In this document: one piece after another, positions 24,051-36,322 of the stretch | Numbering within the stretch: the first letter of the stretch is position 1 | Layout: each line of letters begins with the position of its first letter | Source of the DNA: Rhyacichthys aspro | Taxonomy: Eukaryota > Chordata > Actinopteri > Gobiiformes > Rhyacichthyidae | Reading direction: 5' to 3' | Length of the DNA: 64,000 nt | Assembly (NCBI GenBank): GCA_036850595.1 | Contig: CM072161.1 | Location: 9,755,905-9,819,904 of the forward strand | The notes under the pieces: model-generated | What the model saw: the letters and a program-made list of their open reading frames with translations, nothing else | Databases searched by the model: none | What the model was told of the DNA's origin: nothing | Made by a program: the position numbers and the translations under genes

Positions 24051-24657
24051 ACCGCATTTTAAACTCAAGGCCCGGGGGCCAAATTTGGCCCTTTGCAATG
24101 TTGTATGTGGTCCTCCAATGCATTTAGTAGGTGATATTTTTGGCACTCCGTTTAAACTGGATTTGTACCAGTTTTAGTTGGACTTCAACAGGTTTTTGAA
24201 ACAGATTTATTTTATTTGTTCATGAAGTCTTAAGCCAGTTTTTGCTACAAAGATGTTCAAATCCAAATAAAACTTGTTCAAATCCAAATAAAACCTGTTC
24301 ACCTTCAAAGAAAACCTGTTCAAGTTCAAATAAACCTGTTCAAATTGAAATAAAACTGTTCAAATCCAACTCAAATCTGTTCAAATCCAATTAAAGCCTG
24401 TTCAAATCCAGCTAAAACCTTTTAAAATCCATTTATAACCTGTTCAAATCCAAACAAAACCTTTTCAAATTCGACTAAAACCTGTTCAAATCCACCTAAA
24501 ACCAGTGTCCATAAAAGGAAAAAAAATGTATGTTAAAGATGACTTGTAAAACTCAAAAAGATGAAACCTCACATTCAAAAGTGTCACCATCTTCAGCCCC
24601 TGAAAGGATTCTCATTTACTGTCACAGCCTCTCATCACTTTGAGTTTGACACCACTG
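24051..24657 (-). mobile_element. hAT-like non-autonomous element with 21-bp minisatellite core
   Basis: Read on the minus strand, it starts with CAGTGGTGTCAAACTCAAAG (revcomp of 24638-24657). It runs through 'residual' sequence and a 21-bp array (24246-24510, units like CTGTTCAAATCCAACTAAAA on plus), and ends near CCTTGAGTTT (revcomp of 24061-24070). The ends match the better-preserved copies at 58840 and 61251. The outer 10 bases of the left end are decayed and I see no convincing 8-bp target duplication here. It carries no transposase. Confidence 0.7.
24246..24510 (-). repeat. 21-bp minisatellite inside hAT-like element
   Basis: About 12 tandem units of a degenerate 21-mer (plus-strand consensus CTGTTCAAATCCAACTAAAA plus one base). 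Units differ by several substitutions and small indels. The same unit in the same orientation relative to the element ends recurs at 44.3, 47.85, 50.2, 59 and 61.4 kb. Confidence 0.85.
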
Positions 24658-25725
24658 TCTTGAATGCAATTTTGAGTTGATACAGAGAACCTCAGAGTCA
24701 AAGAAATGACTGACACATGTTGTGAAGAAAGAAAATACTAACTTTTTTCTTTTTGCCTTCGTTTGCAGTGTGCTCTCTCTTGGGGGCTTAAAGGCAATGC
24801 TCTGAGTTGTACCAATTAGATGTTCTCAGTCTTGTCTAGTCAGTGAAGCAAACATGAGACCCTTATATAGACCTGAAAATAACCAGTGGATCATCCTCCT
24901 TTATATCATAATGCTTCCTGAAACTGTCCAACAGCCTCATGCAACAGTACGACCCAAAAGATGATTCTTTGTTGCTCAAATCATCTTCCTTCCTTTTACC
25001 TTTGTCTTGCTCTAAGTCGGTGACATTTACACAAGCAACTTTAATATCGCGGCAGCTACCGTCTGTGAATAGTCGTCAGATTGTGAGTCATGGGGTGCGT
25101 GCTGAGCTGCTCTTCCTTAATCAAGCGGGTCAACCCTTAAAAAAACAAAAAATTGAGAGGGATATAAAGGGTTCTGCGGCGGATACAAAGCTTGGGAGCA
25201 AAGTGAAGAAACAGGCGTAACACTAGTCTATAGGTAACTCCTCATATATTCTTGACTCTGATGGTTTATGACGTATTGTAACCTATAACTTCTTATCTAT
25301 CAAATGATCCCTGCCTCTTGTCTGTTAACATAAAAATCAAACATGTGTAATGTGTGGATACATTTATTTATTGTTTAATGAACAGGGACAATGGACAATA
25401 CATATTTTTGTGGCTAAAGCTAATTTTCATCTCTCCCCAACATCCACCAAGCCTAATCCTACCTGACCAATCATAACTGTTTATCTAAAATGGTCCAGGC
25501 TTTCTACAATGCTGTTTTCCTGATTGTTTATGTATTTCAAATTGTCTTCATCCAGAGGCAGCCTATTCTGCGTATGTTGGTACTGCCAGGGTAGAAACGG
25601 AGGCAATAGCTCAGAATTGACTCTATACTTATCTAAAATACACTTGAAACAAAACAAAGAGCCAGGTAACCACAAAACATTCACTCATTTATTTTCTATG
25701 ACTGTTCCTGTTAAAGGTGGCAGGC
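24658..25725. other. Intergenic stretch, no gene seen
   Basis: AT-rich sequence between the hAT-like element and a group of retroposon fragments. The frame at 24939-25220 has no recognisable domain and no splice context I trust. Nothing else is evident. Confidence 0.4.
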
Positions 25726-26110
25726 ACAATGGTTGTTTTAGAGTCATCTAAATGTCTTTGGACAGTGGGAGGTAACAGGAGAGCCTAGAGCTACGGCAGC
25801 ATGAGGAGGACGCACTCCAGAAAGGTGATCAGTGTGCTCCTATTTACCCCAAAGCACAGAGAATAGTTCATTAAATCTTACCATGTGTAAATGATAACAC
25901 TCCTGGGCATCTGTCAGTGAGAAGGTCTAGAGAAGGTCCAGAGTTTGCATGTTCTCCGCGACCTCGGGTGGGTTTTCTCCAGGTACTCCGGTTTCCCCCA
26001 CCAACATTAAAGCATGCTGGGCTACCCCTGGTGGCGGCTGCAAACTGTCAAAAAGAAAAACCACATTCTAGTAACTTAAACCATGAAGCAGTTTTGTCCA
26101 AAGATTGAGT
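25726..26110. mobile_element. Retroposon (LINE/SINE) fragments
   Basis: ATGTCTTTGGACAGTGGGAG (25751-25770) and GGTGGGTTTTCTCCAGGTAC (25967-25986), followed by a CTCCGGTTTCCCCCACCAAC block, are standard pieces of vertebrate L2/V-SINE-type 3' regions. They are in opposite orientations and truncated, so this is probably two nested or rearranged insertions. No reading frame survives. Confidence 0.5.
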
Positions 26111-26379
26111 GTCTCAGCAATCTCGGTTGACCTCGAGATGGTTTTATTACATTTTCACATTTTTTTTATGGTTATGGAGCTAGATCATGTTGAGTTAACC
26201 TTTTTATGACAGAAATGTTACACTTTCTTGTATCTAGGATTTGAACTGAACATTCAATTGCTTTGAAATGTTCAGATTAAACTGACCATTAACCTTTTTG
26301 TAACCTTCTGTGTAGTAATCATTTAAACAGAAGTGAGTATTTGGCTTAAGTTTTGAATAAATCTAGTTTCCTCTGGTCT

Positions 26380-26480
26380 AGGAATGCTTCAGTATTCCCC
26401 GGTAAGAGCTGGAGGAAGTGTCTGGGGGGAGGGAAACCTGGGCTGCTCCCGGATAAACAAAAGAAAATGTATGGTTGTTT
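26380..26480 (+). mobile_element. LINE 3' tail fragment
   Basis: GAGCTGGAGGAAGTGTCTGG (26407-26426), then a GGGAAACCTGGGCTGCT block, and a GGATAAACAAAAGAAAATGT end match the usual 3' tail of fish LINEs, where the last part is GGATAAGCGGAAGAAAATGGATGG in intact copies. Only about 100 bp is left. Confidence 0.5.
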
Positions 26481-27350
26481 TTCTCTGTTATAAAAAAAAC
26501 TTCCAGTGTGATCTTATGAGTAATGTGTCTCTCTTTAACTTATATTCTTTTATTACGTCCTGAGAGAGTCCGGTTTAACACACATAGCTTCTTAGTATTG
26601 ATTCCCAAGCTTAAAAGACATTCACAATCCCTCGGACCATTTAAGACCCCTTCCCATACTTTGGACTCCTCCATTTCCATTAACCTCACCCTCCCCTCTG
26701 TGACCCAACACCCCTCTATTCTAACTGTCTGTTAACCCCGTCCACTTTATACTCATCCCATCGTGGATTATTACTACCTTTCCTGGCGCATCCATCTCCC
26801 AGGTGCCCCTGTAAGGTGTTCACTAAACTAACAGCACCTTAATCTCCCTCTGTGTTGTAAAAATGTAAACTTGCGAGCGTTAAAATGCGTGGGACGGCTT
26901 TTCTGCCAGCGATTCCACTTTAACAAGGCTGTAACGGGCCTGGCTGGCAGAGGAGATGCCATATACAAACAAGGTAAACATTATAGAGTGTGTAAAAGAC
27001 GACGAGGATGGCAAACGTGCAGGATGTAGCAATGAAAAGAGAACGACGTGAAGGGAGCGATGGTAGGACTTCTCCATCTTTTGTGTAATATATGAATTAT
27101 GAGGCATATCTATCTCTGCGGCATTGTTAAGTGCACCTCCCTGGTATCTGATCTGCAGGGCTGTGAGCAGTTTATTAAAAATGGAAGTCGTTCTAAATGA
27201 GGCCCGTAATGCTCAACCCTTTCAGGAAATCTTAATGGATCCCAGCCTATCTCTGACAAGGTTAAACGCTTGAAGAGACAGCGCGAAATGTTAACAGAGC
27301 AGATCATAGAGAGAGATGAATACTAACGAGCTAACGCAGTAGCTTCTCCA
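26481..27350. other. Intergenic stretch, no gene seen
   Basis: No coding exon is recognisable. The 26.88-27.33 kb part has balanced composition and a few palindromic TF-like words but nothing diagnostic. Confidence 0.35.
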
Positions 27351-27519
27351 GGAGAATAAAACTTTTTTACGCTGCGTCTTCAATCTTCAGTGTTTGCTAA
27401 AAAGTTGTGTCAGGCTAGCCAGGCTATATCTCATTGCGCTAACTCTAGTGCTATGGCTAAATTGCGTCAGCTAGGCTAAACAAAATCACCTTTAAACTCC
27501 ACTCCCTGATTTTCTTTTT

Positions 27520-27900
27520 GTCGTTCTTGTCTCAGATTCCACTCCCTCCCAAAAGCAGCCTAGGGACCTCTCCTGCTTCTCTTAAAAAAAAAAAAAAAAT
27601 CCGTCCACAAAATACTAATACATTTCACCAAACTGAGGTTTAGCGCTTACCTTTAGCTTAGCTGCGACTTCAGCATCAGAATCATAAGGTGATTGAATTG
27701 ACAGTATTTATCTATGTTTTACACTGCCTCCCTTTTCTCCATTGATGCGCTGAAAATACACTTCATCGGCAGCTATTAAACTTCCTGGAACATCATGTGA
27801 CAAGCTGGTGTCAACCAATTGGAGCGCTCCTTTTTTAAGCATGTGATTTTTCAAGCATGTGATTGGCCAAGGTTTTCCATTCCTGAATAGAGGCTCTTAA
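27520..27900 (+). repeat. Dispersed repeat family A, copy 1 (inverted CCAAT core)
   Basis: This matches copies at about 53500-53880, 55555-56040 and 63595-64000 (reverse). Shared landmarks, in order, are a CACAAAATACTAATACATTT-like block, a GAGGTTTAGCGCTTACCTT block, TATCTATGTTTTACACTG, and the core CCAATTGGAGCGCTCC ... GTGATTGGCCAA (about 27815-27870). It is non-coding and its terminal ends are not clear. Confidence 0.65.
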
Positions 27901-30900
27901 AATAAACAGTAGATGGCATGTTTTTTGTTTTTTTTTTCACTAATGATTGCTTTTACAATAATTGGGATTTAAATCATTTTCCTAACTAGAAGAAACACAG
28001 GTACAGTATAATGTAATAAGTATAGGAAATGTATATGAGTCATTTTAAAGCAGCACTATGGAACATTTTATCTTAAAAAATAAAGCCTGTAAGTCATTTG
28101 AATTTAAAGTGTTTAAAGCTTCAAAGTCACAAATCCAAAACTTTAGCACAGCTTTACGTAACTTATATACACATAACATACACATTAACAGTCTCATGTG
28201 TGTTTGCAGGTAGTGTTGCTTTAATGTCAGCAGTAATTATTAAATTCTATTTCCAACAAGGGATACAAAGGGTCCCAAAAATGGATTGTACATTAACGTC
28301 TCACTATCAGGAGACTTGTTGGTGTAAAATGGAGAAAAATAACAGTTTTTTTCTGATTTTGAAGGTACAGTCCATGTTTAGTGAATGCAAACCACTGCAA
28401 TGCTTTCTTTTTTGGATCGGAACATGTAAGTAGCACATCTACATTTATGTATTATATAGAAATACAAGAAGCACCAGTAGAGTGGCACTAGCAGGCTACC
28501 TACCTATCAGTACTATACTAAAAATACTAATAAGTGGTAGATGAAAACCAGTAATTGCTCTTATCCACAGACCTGATTGTGCAGTGCTCGAGTGCCCAGC
28601 GTGCGTTCCTTACCTCCAGAGAAACCGAGCAGCCTTTGGTATTAGCCGCCCTGCAGGCCTGCTGTCGCTGCTGGCATTTCACCCTGAAACCTCACCATTC
28701 AAACCCAAGCAAATACTGTCCCACTGACTAAAGATCATCAGAGTAAGTGTCTTTGCCGGATTACGGTTGATAAGGTCACGCGGAGTTGTATGCCACTATA
28801 AAAAGTAAATATTTTCTCCATCCTACACAGAGAATGTATCTTTTAGTGGATAAATTCAGCTTCATTACCTTCAACTAACCAAGAGTTTCTATATACAGTT
28901 CCACGACATGAGATGGTGTAAATTATACATCATCTTTGTTTGTTTGGTGAGGAGCGTCTCTTTAAAGCACTGGGATAAGTTGTTCGTGTGCATCTTTAAT
29001 GTCCCACTCGCACATCGCCATGTATAATGAATAAATATAATCTAAATAGGCGAAGATATGCCATGGAAACTGTGCTTGAGTTGACATCTGGTATGTGAGC
29101 ACTTTATCTATTTTTAGGCTTTTTCACAACTGGAAGTGTGCATTGTAAATAGTCTACACTTTCCTTTTTCCACAAAAACTGAAAGTAAATGTAAAGTGTG
29201 ATCTAGTTGAAAGCAGCCATGTTTGGGTCATGTTTTATTGTGAATGGCCAGTGTGCCTTTTAGGACATAGGGCTTTCAAAAAGGACAACCTGTCATGCAT
29301 TATTACGTCTATCTGTGATCTGGGTCAGGCCCTTGTAATGCATGAGTGCATTTACAAGCGAGCAAGACCCGCATGCAGCCCACAGGACCACCAATTCTGC
29401 GGAAACACAATCAGCCCCATTGTAACAGCTGCACTGCTCTTATTACTGCCTAAGCTCATTTCTATACAGCATATGCAGCCGTCAGAGCGCCTACAGCTAT
29501 CACTCAGTGCTTTCATATAGTGGATGTGCTGAAACTGGCACAAACTGCTGAAGGAGATAGAAAATGCCCTTGTGCACAAACAGCCCAGGCATAAAGAATG
29601 ACCAGTGAGATGCTTCGCAGAGCGGGATGCAGACAGTTGGGCTGGCGTGTGATGAGAGAGGGAGGTGAAGCCTGGGAAGCATGATAACGCACCGCCAAGG
29701 CAGGACTCTGTTGTGGGAGAGCCATTAATAATTTAAAGCCTTCTCATGCGTTGCCTTACAATCATTTTGAAGTACTGTTTAGGCACTTGTTCTATTTGAC
29801 ACCACCGCGTACAATTCTTTTTCTGAGATTCAAGTAAATGCATTTTTTTAACAACTGGCCACACACTTAATTACTAGAAAGACTGTATTGTTTCCTCTTA
29901 CTAGATTTCTCAGGTCATCATTTTAAAGTATTATTTAGACAATTACAGATACTATTTAGATTAAATGAAAAAAAAACAAAAAAAACGGAACAGAGGCTGT
30001 TTTTGGCTGTGTTCGATTTATTTCTCATCTCATGCTACACTGATATTGTGACTTAGAGGTTATCTCCTTAGAGGTTATCCCAGCATGGCACAGCAGGTTT
30101 AGTGATTGCATTAAAAGTTACAACGTCAATGTCAGTCCTACCAACCCAAGCCCGTTTCCCTACTCCGGTGATCATATAAACCCTGAAATATCGTAGAATC
30201 TCTGGCAGATGTCGTACTGGGCAGGTCATTGAAGCTAAAAAAAAAAAAGGTGTGACAGAAGATCACCAGCAGCAAATCTCTTCCCTAACGTCTCAGAGTC
30301 TGGCACAGAGCCATGTACTGCACCAGGGAGTGGGACGCTGCTCTGACCTCCTCAGAGTCCTGGCAAACTGCAAAGCCTTCTGTCTGCTCCCGTGGAACTC
30401 TTTCATGTAGGTTAGTGGAAATAAAAGAAGTGTGTAGCTCTGGTCGCTCCTGGCCCACATACGGAGGCCGGTATTGGATCGATCCCTGCCCTCGTGTAGC
30501 CTCCCCTGTGGCCACTGCTGCGAGCCATGTTGGTGGCACTCAGACTGTTCTCTTACATGATGTGGCTCTTGTGCTTAGCAGGTCTAGCGCACACTATTCA
30601 AATCCATAGCGGCCATCAATGAAGCACTCAGTCTGTGTGCGTATCTACTATGGGTCACTTTGCAGGGTTAAATCGTATTGAAATTGTTTATAATAGATCT
30701 AAGCTTTACTCTTTGGTATTTCAAAATAAAATAAAGGTTTTCAAACTGTTTTTTTTTTTTTTTGGTTGTGTAGAATAGCCTCAATAGTTTGACTTTTTAA
30801 GGAGGATCAAGGCCAATGCACCTATTTTGTGCTAATCACACTAGAAGCAAAATTTGAATTATCCACATCATTATAACAAGCATTTTTATTATAAGACTTT

Positions 30901-30975
30901 TTTAGCTTATTGTTAGCATGGCACATTTTTTGGAACCTCCATCAAGATGCGGAAATCAGTTATGAAATGAGTTTT
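27901..30975. other. Intergenic stretch, no gene seen
   Basis: About 3 kb without a supported gene. The part at 28565-28745 is GC-richer (GCCGCCCTGCAGGCCTGCTG region) and could be a conserved element. Frames at 29230-29520 and 30313-30609 do not resemble any protein I know and have antisense frames of equal length, which argues against coding. Confidence 0.35.
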
Positions 30976-30979
30976 CCTG

Positions 30980-31149
30980 GGGGTGCCCCGGACAGCTCAG
31001 GTAGAACATACTCCCAGGACGCAGGAGACCCGGGTTCGAGCCCCAGTCGGGTCACTTGCCCAATGTCATTCCCCACTCTCTCTCAACTCATTTTCAGTCC
31101 AGCTACAATACACTATCAATAAAGGCCCAAAAATAATCTTTAAAAAAAA
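30980..31149 (+). mobile_element. tRNA-derived SINE
   Basis: The 5' part has a polymerase III promoter: an A-box-like ACAGCTCAGGTAGAAC (about 30992-31007) and a perfect B box GGTTCGAGCCC (31033-31043). A tRNA-unrelated body (CCCAATGTCATTCCCCACTC) follows, with an A-rich AAAATAATCTTTAAAAAAAA end. A 5'-truncated copy of the same body and tail lies at about 40775-40870. It is a SINE, not a functional tRNA gene: no full cloverleaf is evident and the body continues past the B box. Confidence 0.75.
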
Positions 31150-32855
31150 TCTGTTTTCCTGATGTATTAGTCGTACAAAACAATGAACTAAAGCACTGAC
31201 ACTGAATCTTATGAATTGAAGACTGGCTCTAAAAACCCTTCCACGGTTCATTTGTCTTCAAAAACATCATAAAATCCAACATTTGTAACTTTTTAGAGTA
31301 ATCATTTTCGTCTGTGCATCTTCATCACTATCTACAGCAACTTCCTCAAGACTAACCGCTTCTAAATTGCGCCATAAATCTTTGACTTTAGAGACTGAAC
31401 AAAAGGCTGACATTTTCATTAGTGACATCCCAATCCCTTGGTCCACTATCTGCCTCTTGTCTATGACCCGGGCCCTGTTTGTGGCCCTTAAAAGCAGCAC
31501 TAGAGAAGCCTTATTAGACACTCCCTCACACCTTCCAGCCATATGTATCTGCATTGATGTAGCCTCCCTTCCCTGCCTCCAGTATTTCCGTCCCGTATGC
31601 TGTGGGACAGAGTAAGTCAGCTCAGCCGTGTGGAAAATTAGATCTTTAATTGGGAATCATCAACAAGGAATCTTTGGTAAGTGCTCGGGTGCGTCTTCCG
31701 AGGTTGTGGGGGATGAGCTTTACGCTGAGAATAACTCACCCTTTATAGTCTATTAAGGATTACCGCAGTTGACCCTCCAACATGTGGCAACGCTGTGCCC
31801 AAACAGTTTTTCCACTTAATTTCACTTCCTCGCTACCTTCTCTCCCCGCTGTGCCAACTTTCTTTGTGCCAAGAAAGCTTCACGTCCACCTCCGCGGGGC
31901 ACGAATGATGTCTGTGATGTGGGTTTTAAAAATATGGGCTGGTGTAAATATTTGGTTGTCCCGGAGTGAGTCCTGTGGGGAAAATGCCACAGTGGCACAG
32001 TAGCTCCCCACAGCAATCTGGAGGAGTCCAGCGTGACAGTAATTCCTCTCCCCAGGCAGCCACGCCAGGAAGAGCATCCCCGGAGTATTTAGTGGTGTAG
32101 GAGAAACAAGGACAGTAGTTTTTTTTTAATATAATTATCTGCAAGGACAAACAAAATATACTGAGTATGTGTTAGCAACCAGGTCATCTCACTGGAGTTG
32201 GAATTTACAGCCGCGTACGGATTAGATGATTGTGTTGATGTTAGTTCATTTAAAGATGAAAACAGAATGAACAATAATACACTGACAATGAAATATCTTC
32301 TCAAAAACTGCACAAAAGCTGTTAGATAAGCTTAATTTGTGTTATTTTCTTAATTGTATTCATCTAAATTATGTCAAAGAGTAAAAACTATACATTCTTA
32401 TACATTTCCTACAACATTTTACTTTAAACCAACATTACAGGACTTTTTAACTGATAATTTGTGGCCTACAGCTTTCTTTCAGAGTTAGCACTGGGTTGGA
32501 GGCTAAGAAACGGCACTATGTAAGTAAAGGTGAGTGACCAGAAGATCCAGTGTCTTTCTTCTTATCGTGTTAGGATGTAACATTATCAGTTTATAGACTG
32601 GTTGAGACAGTGAGGTGGCAGTTGCAGCATTTAGATTTAGGAAAGTGAGGTCTTTTGTGAGAAAAAATGTCACTTTTATTCAAGTAACATCAAAAAATGC
32701 ACATGAGTAAGAGAAACGTTTGGATATTTAATAGAAGAGTATTTTGTGCAAGAAAAAGGTCAATCCATCAGTAGTTTGATCAGTACCAGAAGTGTTTTTG
32801 TCAACTTATTTGCCTTAATAAGCAATACTGAATACTAACAGACTCACATTCTATC
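31150..32855. other. Intergenic stretch, no gene seen
   Basis: No coding exon, RNA gene or clear repeat was found. Frames at 31267-31554 (-) and 31367-31615 (+) overlap each other on opposite strands and show no domain. Confidence 0.35.
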
Positions 32856-32859
32856 ACTA

Positions 32860-33050
32860 AAGACAATGTAGAGTCACTAATTCACCTGCACATGCATGTC
32901 TTTGGACAGTAGCAGGAAGCTGGAACCTGGAGAGAGCCCACAATAACACAAGGAGAACACGCAGCTGGTGGGGATTGAACCAATGACCTTCTTGCTGTGA
33001 GACAGGAGTATTAACCACACTATTAACCACCGTGCACCCCACTATTGATT
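32860..33050 (-). mobile_element. SINE/LINE-type retroposon fragment
   Basis: The run CATGCATGTCTTTGGACAGT, then GAGAACACGCAGCTGG, GGGGATTGAACCAATGACCT and TTCTTGCTGTGAGACAGGAG, ending AACCACCGTGCACCCC, is the familiar 'ttcttgctgtgaggc...ccaccgtgc' retroposon seen in many fish genomes. The orientation given is tentative. It is a remnant with no coding capacity. Confidence 0.6.
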
Positions 33051-35850
33051 TCTGTTCACCTCTGCTGATGTTATTCCATAAATTGATCAGTATAATGTCT
33101 CGGGATCCTGTTCATATTTGGCGCCACAGACAGGTTGATGCATTGATGCTTCTTACCACATCATTTCTTGTCATTTCAATGTGAGATTTCAGGAGGTTAT
33201 CTTTTGAACGCTCCACGCTCTTCTCAGTTTTATCTTACCGTCTGAAATAGGATGATGTGACAGCTGGGAAATTGCAAGCTCACTTCTTTAATCTTTATAC
33301 TGGAGCAATAGTGAATATGTAAATCTGTAGAAGATCAAGAAGACTCAGAGTCATTTAAAGTAAAACTGAGTGTGAAACAGCCCATTGCAGCAGCTTCAGA
33401 AAGTGTATGCTAAATTTATTATCCACAAATTCCTCCTGCAATTGTGTTTTATGAGCTACTTGTATTGGGCGTTGTGGGATTTTGAATAATTTTACCGCAG
33501 TGATTTATACCTGTTTCTTGTTCCCTGGGGTTACCTTAAAGAGCGCAGAAAGCACCAGTTTCTCCAAACTTTACATGCCGTGCGTTTTTATTATCCATGT
33601 TTAATCCGAGTGTAAGGCACACGGCTGATCTATCTCCATCGCCGCAGTGTTTATGAGCCGTTATAAAACGAATGTGGTGCTTTATCTAATGTTTGCCTCG
33701 TGCAGAAGAAACATTACAGAGGAGAAAGCAGTAATTCTTCTTCAGATGAGCATCTTTAAGAATTAAAGCACCCAAGAAGCAATGATTCTACTGTGGAAAG
33801 CCAAAGTAATGACGGCATGATGTCTGCACCATTTGGTTTTATTTCCACGACATATGAAAGACAGTGCTTTAAGCGGTGCCATATTATTGGCAAAAAAAGT
33901 GAAGTTACTTTGGAAAGTGAAAGTTGGAGGGTTTTGCATAATCCCTTCTTGGATAAACAAAACAGTGTTTGGTGGCAGTCGTTTCTGTGGAAGACGTCTC
34001 TCTGTGTTTAAATTTCAAGAGGAAGTTGGCTTCTGTAAAATCAACGTTCAATCCAGTCTTAAAGCGGTTAATACCAATGTTATCTCCAAAGTAAGGTAGC
34101 ATGTGTTGTTATTTAAAAGCTTTTCTTAATAGGCAGCAGGATGATTGGGTAGAGATAGGAAATAAAATACAGGAATTCATTAGTACACAACAGGGCTACT
34201 GAACATTTGAGCGGTCAAGTTCAGCCAGAGGACCAATTAAACAAAAAAAAAACTACATCATTTTAGACAATGCACTAGAGACCTGCCTATGTTTAGACAA
34301 GAAGGATGTGCACTTCGCGTTCCATTCAGCTAAAACAGTGTAGTTGCTCTGTTAATGCAGTTGGACAAATGTAAATGCTAATGTGGGTCATCTAGAGTGA
34401 AAGGCTGAATATTTTGGATCTGTGTCTGAAAATGCCATTGTGAATGCTAAGCAGACTCACACTTTTTACCAGCAAACTCTTACCAGACGGATCATTTTGT
34501 ATTTTGTTATCACAAGCGAACGCACATAAAATACATCTTGGATCCTTTATTGTAAGGGTTGTTTGTACTTCAACAAAAGGAGCTGCTCAAAAAGATGTGC
34601 GGCACAGATATGCAGCGTGTTTTCTTCTGAAACTTATCAAATGTTCGGTGTTTTACACAAAGTTCACACACACACAGTTTGATTTGTCGGACTTCACGTC
34701 ACGTCATGTCATGTGGTTTATCTGGTGGAGTTGGCATCAGTAGTTCCTCTAAACGTCTGGTCTGTATGTGCAGAGGCTGACGTTTCACAAAGTTTCTCAG
34801 CCAGACTAATGGGATGGCATCAGTGTCACTTCGAGCCTGATCAGACTCTTACATCATGTCATGGCTCCAACGGATTTGAGAGCGTGGTATACTCCAACTT
34901 ATTTGTGCCTCCATAAGACGACAAACCCATCTCACGTTTCCCTGCCTTACATTCATCCCACTCTTTTTTTTTTTTTTAATCTCGCTGCTTACATCTCTTT
35001 AATTAGCATTTCTAATATAAATGATCAATCTAACCACGTGAGATGATGTGTTGCGTTCATTGTTCGAGCCCCTGTGGCTTAGCTGTAATAACGGCTATCA
35101 GGAATTTCAGCTTATTCTAGCATTAAACCCAACGTAATTTGCCTCCTGCACTGAAATTTAAATAAGCCAAATGAGTGAATGTAAATCAGGACTGACCTAT
35201 TTCGAGAGCACTGTCAATGCCTGAGAATGTATAAGGACAGGTCTTGTTCACGCCTCGCTCAGTGCTACAGTGACTGGGCATACAGGTGACAACATTTAAC
35301 AAAGTGCTCGCTGGAATACATCTGATAAATTTCAGCGGCACGCTTCTCGCGTCGTGTTTTTCATTTTTTCTTTCTTTCCCCTTTGACTCCTATTTGTTCT
35401 CATTTGAAATTGCCATCAACAGCTGCATCAATATGGTCCTTTCACGCTGGGGATGGAGAGGCGTGTTTCCGCACCAGCTGCTACACTTCTGCGGGCTGTT
35501 TTTTTCCCCTTTCACGTCTTGATATATAAGTCTTTCGGTGCGGTCATTAAGGTTTTGTACCTTGCCTCACATGGCTTCCAGGAAAGTCAATAAGAAGCAT
35601 TGTGGCTGCTGCGAGGCGGCGCGATGAATGGAATCAATGGCAGTTTTCTCACTAGCGCTCGCAGCTTTGGGGAGTTAAGAAAACACTGGAGAAAATGTAC
35701 AGTGGGGAGTGACTCATGTAGAAGTTGCAGCTTTTGATTGAAGAAGAAGAATTTTACAAGTGGAGGCAGGGATAATAGACTAGCCTGGGCACAGAGTTGA
35801 TTGAATGACTGTTGCACCTTTATACAACCATAGTTTATGATACACACTGT
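33051..35850. other. Intergenic stretch, no gene seen
   Basis: About 2.8 kb with no supported gene. Frames at 33793-34011, 33833-34099 and 33905-34102 overlap in three frames and look like chance. A poly-T run at about 34966-34977 and a TAAT-rich block at 34995-35030 are the only notable features. Confidence 0.35.
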
Positions 35851-35854
35851 TCAG

Positions 35855-36322
35855 TTTCACCTTGGAAAGTTGGAACATTCTAAACCATAACGAGAGAAGA
35901 TGAACGCTAAGTCAAAAAAGTGCTTATGTTACTTTTTAAATGAGTTAATACAGTCAAAGTAGCAATTATTTGCCTATTAGCAGTGGTTCGAGAAAAGGAA
36001 GCCAGTTCAAAACATAAGAAGTTAACATAACTTATGTTGAAACAACGTAAATAAATAACTTACTTAAGTATTTAGTCTAAATACGGACAAAAAGCGATTG
36101 TATTGTCAAATTATCAAGTTGTGCCAAACAGTGATATGAAATATTTTTAATGACTTATATATTACTAAAATATCTTAAATTTTTGCTTTCCTTCACAATG
36201 TTGATGATGAAAATAATCATCTCTGAGTCTCTGAGCGGTTGTTCCAACTTGAGAAGACGTTCATGTGCATTTTTCAACTGCACAAAATGTTTGCCCAAGT
36301 TCCCGAGGACCACATGACCGCA
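35855..36322 (+). mobile_element. MITE-like dispersed repeat family B, copy 1
   Basis: This is colinear with 62984-63452. Shared blocks include ACATTCTAAACCATAACGAG, TACAGTCAAAGTAGCAATTA, AGGAAGCCAGTTCAAAACAT, ACTAAAATATCTTAAATTTT, and the end AGTTCCCGAGGACCACATGA. The left terminal repeat is missing or decayed here, and the right end is recognisable. There is no transposase. Confidence 0.7.

Noticed and set aside
31020..31050. Possible tRNA gene (perfect B box)
   Set aside because: No complete cloverleaf or acceptor stem is evident, and the sequence continues into a SINE body and A-rich tail that recurs at 40775.
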